Part shown: one piece after another, positions 1 to 6,275 of the stretch
Numbering within the stretch: position 1 is the first letter of the stretch
How the letters are laid out: every line of letters starts with the position of its first letter
NCBI GenBank assembly: GCA_007126465.1
Contig: SLBE01000173.1
Location: 1 to 15,365, forward strand
DNA length: 15,365 nucleotides
From: Syntrophomonadaceae bacterium
Lineage (GTDB): Bacteria; Bacillota; Dethiobacteria; DTU022
Reading direction: 5' to 3'
Notes under the pieces: generated by a model
Told to the model about the DNA's origin: nothing
Database searches by the model: none
What the model saw: the letters and a program-made list of their open reading frames with translations, nothing else
Made by a program: the position numbers and the translations under genes

Positions 1-1077
1 CAGCAGGAATTTCAACTTTTTGCTGATGCTGAAATTGATACAGGTGATCATTTCCCGCAGGAAAACTTAAGTAATGCTGCTAAACGCGGCTATATGGGTT
101 ACCCTATCCCGACTGAATGGGGTGGACAGGGGCAGGATTTTCTCAGCTATATATTATTAATTGAAGAGATCTCCAGGGTTTGTTCATCAACCGGGGCGAT
201 CATTGCCGTGCATACTTCTGTCGGTTCTTTCCCCCTGCTCTATTTTGGCACGGATGATCAGAAAAAACGCTACCTGCCTGCCCTGGCTCGTGGCGAAAAA
301 CTCGGGGCTTTTGCCCTGACTGAAGCGGGTGCCGGTTCCGATGCAGCTGCCCTTGCTACAACTGCAACTCCCGTTGATGGAGGTTACCGCTTAAATGGCT
401 GTAAACTGTTTATCACCAGCGGGGGACAGGCGGATCTCTATACCGTATTTGCAACCATAGATAAAGCAAGAGGAGTTAAGGGTATTACTGCTTTCCTGGT
501 TGAAAAAGATACCCCGGGACTGGTTGCCGGTAAAAACGAAAAAAAGATGGGTTTAAACCGATCTAACACCACCGAACTGAGGTTGGAGGATCTTTTTGTT
601 CCGGTGTCGAACAGACTTGGTGAGGAGGGTGAAGGCTTTAAAATAGCAATGTCTTTGCTTGATGGTGGCAGGATTGGTATTGCTGCCCAGGGACTGGGCA
701 TGGCCCGGGCTGCAATTGATTATACGGTAAAGTACCTGAAAGCGGAAGAAAAAGCAGGTGAAAAAGTCGATCAGGGGGTAACCTTTACCCTGGCTGATCT
801 GGCAACCCGTTTGGAAGCTGCGAGTCTTTTGGTCTACAGGGCAGCGGCAGTTAAAGGCAGGGGAGTGCGCTGCTCAAAAGAAGCATCAATGGCGAAAATG
901 TTTGCCACAGATCTGGCCATGGAAGCGGCAATTAAATGCATAGACCTTTGCGGGCTTTCTGCGATACGCGATGACCATCCGCTGACCCGCTATTTCAGGG
1001 ATGCGAAGGCGCCCCAGATTTACGAGGGGTCAAACCAGATTCAACGTATAGTCATCGCACGCCAGTTATTAAAATAA
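1..1077 (+). CDS. Acyl-CoA dehydrogenase, divergent paralog (5' end cut by window edge)
   Basis: FAD-dependent alpha,beta-dehydrogenation of an acyl-CoA. The frame is open from base 1, so the true start lies upstream. The first internal ATG at 94 would remove part of the N-terminal helical domain and is not the start. 358 residues are visible. Family motifs seen: LTEAGAGSDAA and FITSGG in the middle domain, LDGGRIGIAAQ, and C-terminal QIYEGSNQIQR with the presumed catalytic Glu (codon 1024-1026). Two segments are unlike the family. The usual REQFG stretch is EEKAGEK with a two-residue deletion, and the usual FGGYGYTRDYPVER is CGLSAIRDDHPLTR. Both normally contact the FAD of the partner subunit. 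A second, canonical dehydrogenase follows 112 bases downstream. The substrate is not determinable; a short or branched acyl-CoA is inferred from context. It may be one half of a heteromeric enzyme. Confidence 0.9.
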   Translation, partial: QQEFQLFADAEIDTGDHFPQENLSNAAKRGYMGYPIPTEWGGQGQDFLSYILLIEEISRVCSSTGAIIAVHTSVGSFPLLYFGTDDQKKRYLPALARGEKLGAFALTEAGAGSDAAALATTATPVDGGYRLNGCKLFITSGGQADLYTVFATIDKARGVKGITAFLVEKDTPGLVAGKNEKKMGLNRSNTTELRLEDLFVPVSNRLGEEGEGFKIAMSLLDGGRIGIAAQGLGMARAAIDYTVKYLKAEEKAGEKVDQGVTFTLADLATRLEAASLLVYRAAAVKGRGVRCSKEASMAKMFATDLAMEAAIKCIDLCGLSAIRDDHPLTRYFRDAKAPQIYEGSNQIQRIVIARQLLK

Positions 1078-1091
1078 GAGTGAAAGTGCAG

Positions 1092-1148
1092 CTAAGCCGA
1101 TACAGTTCCAGCTTAATTGATCAGCAAGCAATGCTTTCTTCAGCAGGC
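1092..1148 (-). repeat. Dispersed intergenic repeat, copy 1 (inverted)
   Basis: Read on the minus strand, this 57-base stretch begins GCCTGCTG and ends CGGCTTAG. Its 34-base core (1092-1125) matches the core at 10496-10529 at 28 of 34 positions and the core at 6197-6230 at 27 of 34, counted by hand. It lies wholly between the two acyl-CoA dehydrogenase genes and is the only copy in this orientation. Confidence 0.75.
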
Positions 1149-1151
1149 TGG

Positions 1152-1175
1152 GTAATTACAAGATATAATAATTAC
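1152..1175. promoter_or_regulatory. Dyad with TATAAT in its centre, just before the second acyl-CoA dehydrogenase
   Basis: Perfect 7-base arms GTAATTA (1152-1158) and TAATTAC (1169-1175) flank a TATAAT hexamer at 1164-1169. The ribosome site AGGAGG starts at 1176. It could be an operator or an mRNA hairpin next to the Shine-Dalgarno sequence. As a -10 box it would put the transcript start almost on the ribosome site, and I see no good -35 at the right spacing, so promoter function is doubtful. Confidence 0.3.
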
Positions 1176-1189
1176 AGGAGGATGAGTAG

Positions 1190-2329
1190 ATGAATTTTGT
1201 ATTAACCGAAGAACAGGAAATGACCCGGAAAATGGTGCGCGATTTTGCCGAAAACGAAGTGGCGCCGGGAGCAGAAGAACGTGACGATAAGGAAGAGTTT
1301 TCGCGCGAGATTTTTGATAAGATGGGCGAACTGGGGTTAACCGGTATACCGTGGCCGGAGGAATACGGCGGAGGTGAATGTGATTTTATCAGTTATGTTA
1401 TTGCCGTTGAAGAGCTGTCCCGGGTAGATGCTTCGGCCGGAACAACTCTTTCTGCGCATACCTCATTGGCCGGATGGCCGATATATAAGTATGGCAGTGA
1501 AGAACAAAAGAAAAAATTTCTTGAACCGATGGCCCTGGGTGAAAAACTTGGAGCTTACGCCCTGACTGAAGCTACCGCAGGCACAGATGCTGCCAACCAG
1601 AGTACTACCGCTGTCCTGGACGGAGATAGCTATGTTTTAAACGGCAATAAAATATTCATAACCAACGGTGGCGATGCGGAAATTAATATTGTTTTTGCCG
1701 TAACCGATAAAGAGAAGAAAGCAAAAGGGGTAAGCGCTTTTATCGTTGAGAAAGGAACTCCCGGCTTTTCTTTCGGTAAGAAAGAAAGGAAGATGGGCCT
1801 GCGCTCCTCACCGACCCTGGAGTTGATTTTTGAAGATTGCCGGGTACCGAAGGAAAACCTGCTCGGTAAAGAAGGCGAAGGCTTTAAAATTGCCATGAGC
1901 ACCCTTGATGGAGGGCGTAACGGTATTGCCGCACAGGCTGTCGGTATTGCCCAGGGCGCACTTGACGCCGCCGCAGACTATGCCAAGAGCAGGGAACAGT
2001 TTGGTCAGCCCATTGCTAACTTCCAGGCCATATCCTTCATGCTGGCCGACATGGGCACAAAAATTGAAGCCTCCCGCCTGCTTACATACCAGGCAGCTTA
2101 CCTGGAAAGTGAAGGGCTGCCCTACGGAAAGGCTTCCGCCATGGCCAAGCTATTTGCTTCCGAAACCGCTATGGAAGTAACAACAAAGGCAGTGCAGATC
2201 TTTGGCGGTTATGGTTATACCCGTGATTACCCTGTCGAACGTTTTATGCGGGATGCCAAGATTACCGAAATTTATGAGGGAACCAGTGAAGTTCAGCGCC
2301 TGGTAATTTCAAGATACCTTCTTTCTTAA
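1190..2329 (+). CDS. Acyl-CoA dehydrogenase (butyryl-CoA / short-branched-chain type)
   Basis: 379 residues, full family length. It oxidises a short or branched acyl-CoA to the 2-enoyl-CoA and passes electrons from FAD to a flavoprotein acceptor. Visible motifs: N-terminal FVLTEEQEM start typical of the family, YALTEATAGTDAA and FITNGG in the middle beta domain, SREQFGQPIANFQ, FGGYGYTRDYPVERFMRDAK, and IYEGTSEVQR with catalytic base Glu363, the same position as in clostridial-type butyryl-CoA dehydrogenases. The ATG start has AGGAGG at 1176-1181, 8 bases upstream. cobO follows 48 bases later. No electron-transfer flavoprotein genes are in the window. In this context the product of an isobutyryl-CoA mutase, butyryl-CoA, is a plausible substrate, but isobutyryl-, 2-methylbutyryl- or isovaleryl-CoA cannot be excluded. 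Confidence 0.95.
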   Translation: MNFVLTEEQEMTRKMVRDFAENEVAPGAEERDDKEEFSREIFDKMGELGLTGIPWPEEYGGGECDFISYVIAVEELSRVDASAGTTLSAHTSLAGWPIYKYGSEEQKKKFLEPMALGEKLGAYALTEATAGTDAANQSTTAVLDGDSYVLNGNKIFITNGGDAEINIVFAVTDKEKKAKGVSAFIVEKGTPGFSFGKKERKMGLRSSPTLELIFEDCRVPKENLLGKEGEGFKIAMSTLDGGRNGIAAQAVGIAQGALDAAADYAKSREQFGQPIANFQAISFMLADMGTKIEASRLLTYQAAYLESEGLPYGKASAMAKLFASETAMEVTTKAVQIFGGYGYTRDYPVERFMRDAKITEIYEGTSEVQRLVISRYLLS

Positions 2330-2377
2330 AGTGAAAATGCGTGTTGAGTAAATAGCTTCACGAAAGGAGCACAACAA

Positions 2378-2905
2378 ATGGCTAAAGATTTACCGGGACT
2401 GATTATGGTCTTTACCGGTGACGGAAAAGGAAAAACCACGGCTGCTGTCGGGCAGGCGATCAGAGCCCTCGGGCATGGCTACAAGGTTTTCATGATTCAT
2501 TTCATGAAAGGCCGTGATTATGGAGAATTCCTGGCCACCGACAAAATGCAGAACCTGACCCTGGTCCGGGCCGGGCGTGATGATTTTGTGTCAAGAGAAA
2601 ATCCTGACCCGATCGATGTGGAACTGGCAAAAAACGGTTTCGAGAAGGCTGAGAAGGCTGTTATGAGCGGCGACTATAACCTGGTGGTTCTTGATGAAAT
2701 TAACGTGGCCGTTGATTACGGCTTAATTGAAGAAAGCAGAGTGCTTGATCTGCTCAAGAGTAAGCCGCAGCATGTGGCCCTGGTTTTAACCGGTCGCAAT
2801 GCTTCACCCGAACTGGTTAAAATGGCTGATACGGTTAGTGAAGTGCTGGCAATTAAACATCACTACGAAACCGGGGCTGACTGTTGTAAGGGGATAGAGT
2901 ACTAG
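2378..2905 (+). CDS. cobO: Cob(I)yrinic acid a,c-diamide / cob(I)alamin adenosyltransferase
   Basis: Transfers the adenosyl group of ATP to cob(I)alamin, making adenosylcobalamin. 175 residues, the usual size of the CobO/BtuR/CobA family. The P-loop GDGKGKTT is at residues 14-21 (VFTGDGKGKTTAAVG), followed by ALGHGYKVFMIHFMKG, the Walker-B-like LVVLDEINVAVDYGL, and the C-terminal AIKHHYETGADCCKGIEY, which matches the conserved KHHY...GIEF tail. ATG has AAAGGAG 8 bases upstream (2363-2369). It sits 36 bases before meaB and the B12 mutase, so it most likely supplies cofactor for that enzyme rather than forming part of a full corrinoid pathway, of which no other gene is seen here. Confidence 0.93.
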   Translation: MAKDLPGLIMVFTGDGKGKTTAAVGQAIRALGHGYKVFMIHFMKGRDYGEFLATDKMQNLTLVRAGRDDFVSRENPDPIDVELAKNGFEKAEKAVMSGDYNLVVLDEINVAVDYGLIEESRVLDLLKSKPQHVALVLTGRNASPELVKMADTVSEVLAIKHHYETGADCCKGIEY

Positions 2906-2941
2906 AGATTAATATACTGGAGTCGCAATCGAGGTGCTAAA

Positions 2942-3907
2942 ATGCAGCAACTGGTAGCAGAACTACTCGATGGAAACAGGCGCGCTGCAGCGCGCCTTAT
3001 TTCACTGGTAGAAAATGATGATCCACAAAAAAGAGAACTGCTTAAAGATATTTACCCCCACACGGGGAAAGCATATGTGATTGGCATAACCGGCGCACCG
3101 GGATCCGGAAAAAGTTCACTGGTCGACTGGCTGCTGAAACTGATCCGCAAAGACGGTCTTACCGTAGGGGTTATTGCGGTTGACCCGACCAGCCCTTTCA
3201 GCGGCGGAGCAATTTTAGGTGACCGGATCCGCATGCAGGACCATGCGCTCGATCAGGATATTTTTATCCGCAGCATGGGTACAAGAGGCAGCCTGGGAGG
3301 ACTTTCCAGGGCTACGAGGGAGGCGATCCAGGTCCTTGATGCTTTTGGTAAAGATATCATTTTAATAGAGACGGTCGGTGTGGGCCAGTCGGAAGTAGAT
3401 ATTGTCAAGACAGCAGATAGCACCCTGGTGGTATTAACCCCGGCCGGTGGTGACAGTGTGCAGACAATCAAGGCCGGCATCATGGAAATAGCCGATATTT
3501 TTGCCATTAACAAGGCAGACCTGCCGGGTGCTGAAAGAACAACAACGGAAATCAACCTGATGCTTGACATGAAGAATAGCGAACCCTGGCGGCCACCGGT
3601 GATTCAGACAGTTTCGGTGAGTAACGAGGGTATTGAAGAACTGTGGCAGGCCCTGCAGAAACACCGGGAGCATATGGAAAATAGCGGCCGCCTGCTGGAA
3701 ATACGCCGTGAGCGGGTTAAGCGTGAATTGACCGAGCAGGTGGAGTACCTGGTTAAAACTAAAATCTGGGACGAGGTTAAAGAGAACCTGGAGTTTGACG
3801 ACCTGGTAGAAAATATTGTCCACCGCCGGCAGGATCCATACAGCACTTCAGCAGACCTGCTGGCTCAGATCAATTTTTATGATCGGGGACCTGGAGAAGG
3901 TGATTGA
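2942..3907 (+). CDS. meaB: MeaB/ArgK-family GTPase, chaperone of the B12-dependent acyl-CoA mutase
   Basis: SIMIBI-class G protein that loads adenosylcobalamin into the mutase and protects it from inactivation. 321 residues, normal length. P-loop GAPGSGKSS at residues 51-59; VIAVDPTSPFSGGAILGDRIRM with the switch I region; ETVGVGQSE (G3/Walker B area); NKAD (G4). The C-terminal helical dimerisation arm is present. ATG start with GAGGTG at 2931-2936. Its stop (3905-3907) lies two bases before the mutase ATG, so translation is probably coupled. Here the chaperone is a separate protein, unlike IcmF, in which it is fused inside the mutase. Confidence 0.96.
   Translation: MQQLVAELLDGNRRAAARLISLVENDDPQKRELLKDIYPHTGKAYVIGITGAPGSGKSSLVDWLLKLIRKDGLTVGVIAVDPTSPFSGGAILGDRIRMQDHALDQDIFIRSMGTRGSLGGLSRATREAIQVLDAFGKDIILIETVGVGQSEVDIVKTADSTLVVLTPAGGDSVQTIKAGIMEIADIFAINKADLPGAERTTTEINLMLDMKNSEPWRPPVIQTVSVSNEGIEELWQALQKHREHMENSGRLLEIRRERVKRELTEQVEYLVKTKIWDEVKENLEFDDLVENIVHRRQDPYSTSADLLAQINFYDRGPGEGD
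3893..3900 (+). promoter_or_regulatory. Ribosome binding site that selects the mutase ATG start
   Basis: GGAGAAGG ends 9 bases before ATG 3910 but only 3 bases before the alternative TTG at 3904. The spacing supports ATG 3910 as the start. The site lies inside the end of meaB. Confidence 0.7.
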
Positions 3908-3909
3908 TA

Positions 3910-5571
3910 ATGGATAAAGATAAGCTTGAAAGAATTACCGGGCAGTATGAACAGTGGCAGGAGGAGGCCGGCAAAGCAAAAGAGCGCAAAACCACCTTTA
4001 AAACGGTTTCCAGCCGGCCGATTAAGGCTCTCTATACCCCCCTTGATACCGAGGAGCTTGACTATGAGAAGGACCTTGGTTTCCCCGGAATCTATCCCTA
4101 TACCAGGGGAGTGCAGACCAATATGTACCGGGGCCGGATCTGGACTATGCGCCAGTTTTCCGGTTTTGGCGATGCTTACGATTCAAACATGCGTTACCGT
4201 TACCTGCTTGATCAGGGCCAGACCGGATTAAGTGTAGCCTTTGATATGCCGACCATTATGGGTTACGATTCCGATAACGAACGGTCCCTGGGGGAAGTGG
4301 GCCGCTGTGGTGTAGCCATTGATTCACTGGAAGATATGGAGATTCTTTTCGATCAGATCCCTGTCGACCAGGTCACTACCTCGATGACAATCAACGGGCC
4401 GGCCTCGATTCTCTGGTGCATGTACCTGGCCAACGCTGAAAAACAGGGCATCAGCCTTGATCAGGTTGGCGGGACAATTCAAAATGACATTCTTAAAGAA
4501 TACATTGCCCAGAAATCATGGATCTTTCCACCCGAACCTTCAATGCGCCTGATTACAGATATTTTCGCCTTTTCGGCAGATCATGTGCCCCGCTGGAACA
4601 CGATCAGCATCAGCGGTTATCATATTCGCGAGGCCGGCTCAACTGCGGCCCAGGAACTGGCTTTTACCCTGGCCGATGGTTTTGCCTACGTGGAAGCCGG
4701 GATAAATGCCGGCCTGGACGTGGACCGGTTTGCGCCGCGCCTGTCCTTTTTCTTTAATGCCCATATTGACTTTTTCGAAGAGATTTGTAAATACAGGGCA
4801 GCCCGCAGAATCTGGGCCCGGCGGATGAAGGAGAAATACGGGGCAAAAGATGAACGCTCCCTGAAAATGCGCTTTCATACCCAGACAGCCGGATGCAGCC
4901 TGACAGCACAGGAGCCTGAAAACAACATTGTCCGCACTACAATTGAAGCTTTATCGGCTGTTATGGGGGGAACCCAATCCCTGCACACCAACTCGATGGA
5001 CGAAGTGTTGGCCTTACCTACCGAAAAAGCTGTTAAAATCGCCCTGCGGACCCAGCAGATCATTGCCTATGAAAGCGGGGCAGCCAATACCATTGATCCC
5101 CTGGCCGGTTCCTACTTTGTAGAGCAGCTTACCGATCAGCTTGAAGCGGAAGCAGAGGAATATTTCCGCCGGATAGATGATCATGGCGGGGTTTTAAAAG
5201 CGATTGACCAGGGCTTCTTCCAGCAGGAAATTGCCGATGCCGCTTACGAGTACCAGCTTGCTGTTGACAGGGATGAACAGGTAGTGGTAGGAGTTAACCG
5301 CTACAATACCGGGGAAAAGGCCCAGATTGAGCTGCTCAAGATTGACCCGGAAGTAGAAATGAAACAGGTTGGACGACTGAAGCAGCTACGCGAAAAGCGC
5401 GATAACGATGCTGTGAACAGAAGCCTTAAAGCTTTGAAAGATACGGCAAAGGGCCCTGATAACCTGATTCCGAAAATCCTTGATGCGGTAAAGGTCTATG
5501 CCACTGAAGGAGAAATAGTAGTCGCCCTGAAGGAAGTGTTTGGCGAATATAAGGAGAAGCCGCTCTTTTAA
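3910..5571 (+). CDS. B12-dependent acyl-CoA mutase large subunit, isobutyryl-CoA mutase-like (methylmalonyl-CoA mutase family)
   Basis: 553 residues; the substrate-binding TIM barrel of a split coenzyme-B12 mutase. Family landmarks: GFPGIYPYTRG, WTMRQF (78-83), GLSVAFDMPT (106-115), GYDSDN, GTIQNDILKEY (188-198), SISGYHIREAG (233-243) with His238, and FHTQTAGCSLTAQEP. Known specificity positions, placed by spacing: the Tyr89 site of Propionibacterium methylmalonyl-CoA mutase is Phe83 here, and the Arg207 site (FMVRN) is Gln201 (YIAQK). The 118-residue spacing equals that of Phe80/Gln198 in Streptomyces IcmA. Ala110 occupies the place of Asp117 of 2-hydroxyisobutyryl-CoA mutase, arguing against that enzyme. 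I infer isobutyryl-CoA to n-butyryl-CoA isomerisation. Automated naming would give methylmalonyl-CoA mutase. The family call is very secure, the substrate call about 0.75. Confidence 0.95.
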   Translation: MDKDKLERITGQYEQWQEEAGKAKERKTTFKTVSSRPIKALYTPLDTEELDYEKDLGFPGIYPYTRGVQTNMYRGRIWTMRQFSGFGDAYDSNMRYRYLLDQGQTGLSVAFDMPTIMGYDSDNERSLGEVGRCGVAIDSLEDMEILFDQIPVDQVTTSMTINGPASILWCMYLANAEKQGISLDQVGGTIQNDILKEYIAQKSWIFPPEPSMRLITDIFAFSADHVPRWNTISISGYHIREAGSTAAQELAFTLADGFAYVEAGINAGLDVDRFAPRLSFFFNAHIDFFEEICKYRAARRIWARRMKEKYGAKDERSLKMRFHTQTAGCSLTAQEPENNIVRTTIEALSAVMGGTQSLHTNSMDEVLALPTEKAVKIALRTQQIIAYESGAANTIDPLAGSYFVEQLTDQLEAEAEEYFRRIDDHGGVLKAIDQGFFQQEIADAAYEYQLAVDRDEQVVVGVNRYNTGEKAQIELLKIDPEVEMKQVGRLKQLREKRDNDAVNRSLKALKDTAKGPDNLIPKILDAVKVYATEGEIVVALKEVFGEYKEKPLF

Positions 5572-5602
5572 TGTTCAGGCTTTGTTTCACCGTCATTTCC
5601 TT

Positions 5603-5673
5603 GCCTGCACTTTATGCTCGCTTCAGTTTTATTTAAGCAGGCTGGTGAGCACTGAGCATGCAGGCTGAGTTAG
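5603..5673 (+). repeat. Dispersed intergenic repeat, copy 2 (degenerate)
   Basis: Shares with the copy at 6175 the start GCCTGC, the segment TGCTCGCT, TTTAAGCAGG (against TTTAGGCAGG) and an end in GTTAG (against CTTAG), but carries extra bases. GCCTGC (5603-5608) is complementary to GCAGGC (5637-5642), so a stem is possible. It occupies much of the 168-base gap between the two mutase subunit genes. Confidence 0.4.
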
Positions 5674-5739
5674 TTAAAATACTTTGTAATCAGGCTTAAT
5701 TTCGGGTTTTGATTTTGGGGATAGGAGTGATTCGTTCTG

Positions 5740-6141
5740 ATGACAGCTAAAAAAGTAAGGGTGCTGGTGGCCAAGCCGGGTCTGGACGGCCATGACCGGG
5801 GCGCAAAGGTTGTAGCCAGGGGCCTGCGTGATGCCGGGTTCGAAGTGATTTACACGGGGCTTCACCAGACCCCGGAGCAGGTTGCCGAAGCAGCCCTGCA
5901 GGAAGATGTTGATGTTGTCGGTTTAAGCATCCTCTCGGGTGCGCATATGACCCTTGTTCCGAAAATCAAGGATCTGCTTAAGAGTAACGGCATGGGCGAT
6001 GTTCTTCTGGTCGTGGGCGGTATAATTCCTGAAGATGACGCTGAAGAGCTGGTCAAAAGCGGCAGTGCCGACCAGGTTTTCAACCCCGGTGAGCCACTTG
6101 ATAATATTACGGAATATATTAGCGGCAAGTTTTACAAATAA
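5740..6141 (+). CDS. B12-dependent acyl-CoA mutase small subunit (cobalamin-binding domain)
   Basis: 133 residues, a stand-alone B12-binding Rossmann-like domain that carries adenosylcobalamin and pairs with the large subunit at 3910. The DxHxxG signature appears as LDGHDRG: Asp16 and His18, the lower axial cobalt ligand, with Lys12 at the conserved lysine position. Further motifs: GLSILSGAH (the SxL element), VVGGIIP (the GG element) and QVFNPGEPLDNITEYI, the C-terminal helix seen in mutases. This length and layout suit IcmB or a split methylmalonyl-CoA mutase equally, so substrate must be read from the large subunit. AGGAG (5723-5727) is 12 bases from ATG, longer than ideal, and no in-frame upstream ATG, GTG or TTG fits better. 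The gap to the large subunit holds a repeat copy. Confidence 0.95.
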   Translation: MTAKKVRVLVAKPGLDGHDRGAKVVARGLRDAGFEVIYTGLHQTPEQVAEAALQEDVDVVGLSILSGAHMTLVPKIKDLLKSNGMGDVLLVVGGIIPEDDAEELVKSGSADQVFNPGEPLDNITEYISGKFYK

Positions 6142-6174
6142 ATAAATATATTTAGCCATAGTCTATTGCTTTTT

Positions 6175-6230
6175 GCCTGCTGGATAAACTTTGCTCGCTG
6201 ATCGTTTAGGCAGGAACTGCACCGACTTAG
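6175..6230 (+). repeat. Dispersed intergenic repeat, copy 3
   Basis: 56 bases running from GCCTGCTG to CGACTTAG. The core 6197-6230 matches 10496-10529 at 31 of 34 positions by hand count. CCTGC near its start can pair with GCAGG in the middle. It lies between the mutase small subunit and ligA. Confidence 0.8.
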
Positions 6231-6261
6231 ATTCAACCTGGTGCCGTGTCTTTTAAATACT

Positions 6262-6266
6262 GGAGG
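6262..6266 (+). promoter_or_regulatory. Ribosome binding site that selects the ligA TTG start
   Basis: GGAGG is followed 9 bases later by in-frame TTG 6276. The upstream in-frame GTG at 6246 has no purine-rich site before it, and this site would lie inside its coding region. TTG is therefore the likelier start. Confidence 0.65.
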
Positions 6267-6275
6267 GAGAAGGAC

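Noticed and set aside
94..1077. Start of the first acyl-CoA dehydrogenase at ATG 94
   Set aside because: The same frame is open to base 1 and encodes family-like N-terminal sequence before that Met; no ribosome site precedes 94.
2334..2366. Hairpin GTGAA/TTCAC between the second dehydrogenase and cobO
   Set aside because: Five pairs with a loop over 20 bases and no T run; not distinguishable from chance.
3253..3823. Long open frames on the minus strand across meaB
   Set aside because: They lie antisense to a clearly conserved gene, have no ribosome sites or domains, and are explained by codon bias of the plus strand.
3904..3909. TTG 3904 as mutase large subunit start
   Set aside because: Only 3 bases from the Shine-Dalgarno sequence; ATG 3910 has 9-base spacing.
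4120..4550. Tyr73 (NMYRG) and Arg213 (PSMRL) as the methylmalonyl-CoA mutase Tyr/Arg specificity pair
   Set aside because: Spacing to the conserved GTIQND and SGYH motifs shows that the true positions are Phe83 in MRQF and Gln201 in YIAQK. Human and Propionibacterium enzymes have the critical Arg in FMVRN, not in the PSM segment.
6246..6275. GTG 6246 as ligA start
   Set aside because: No ribosome site upstream, while GGAGG at 6262 serves TTG 6276 and the resulting N-terminus has the usual LigA length.
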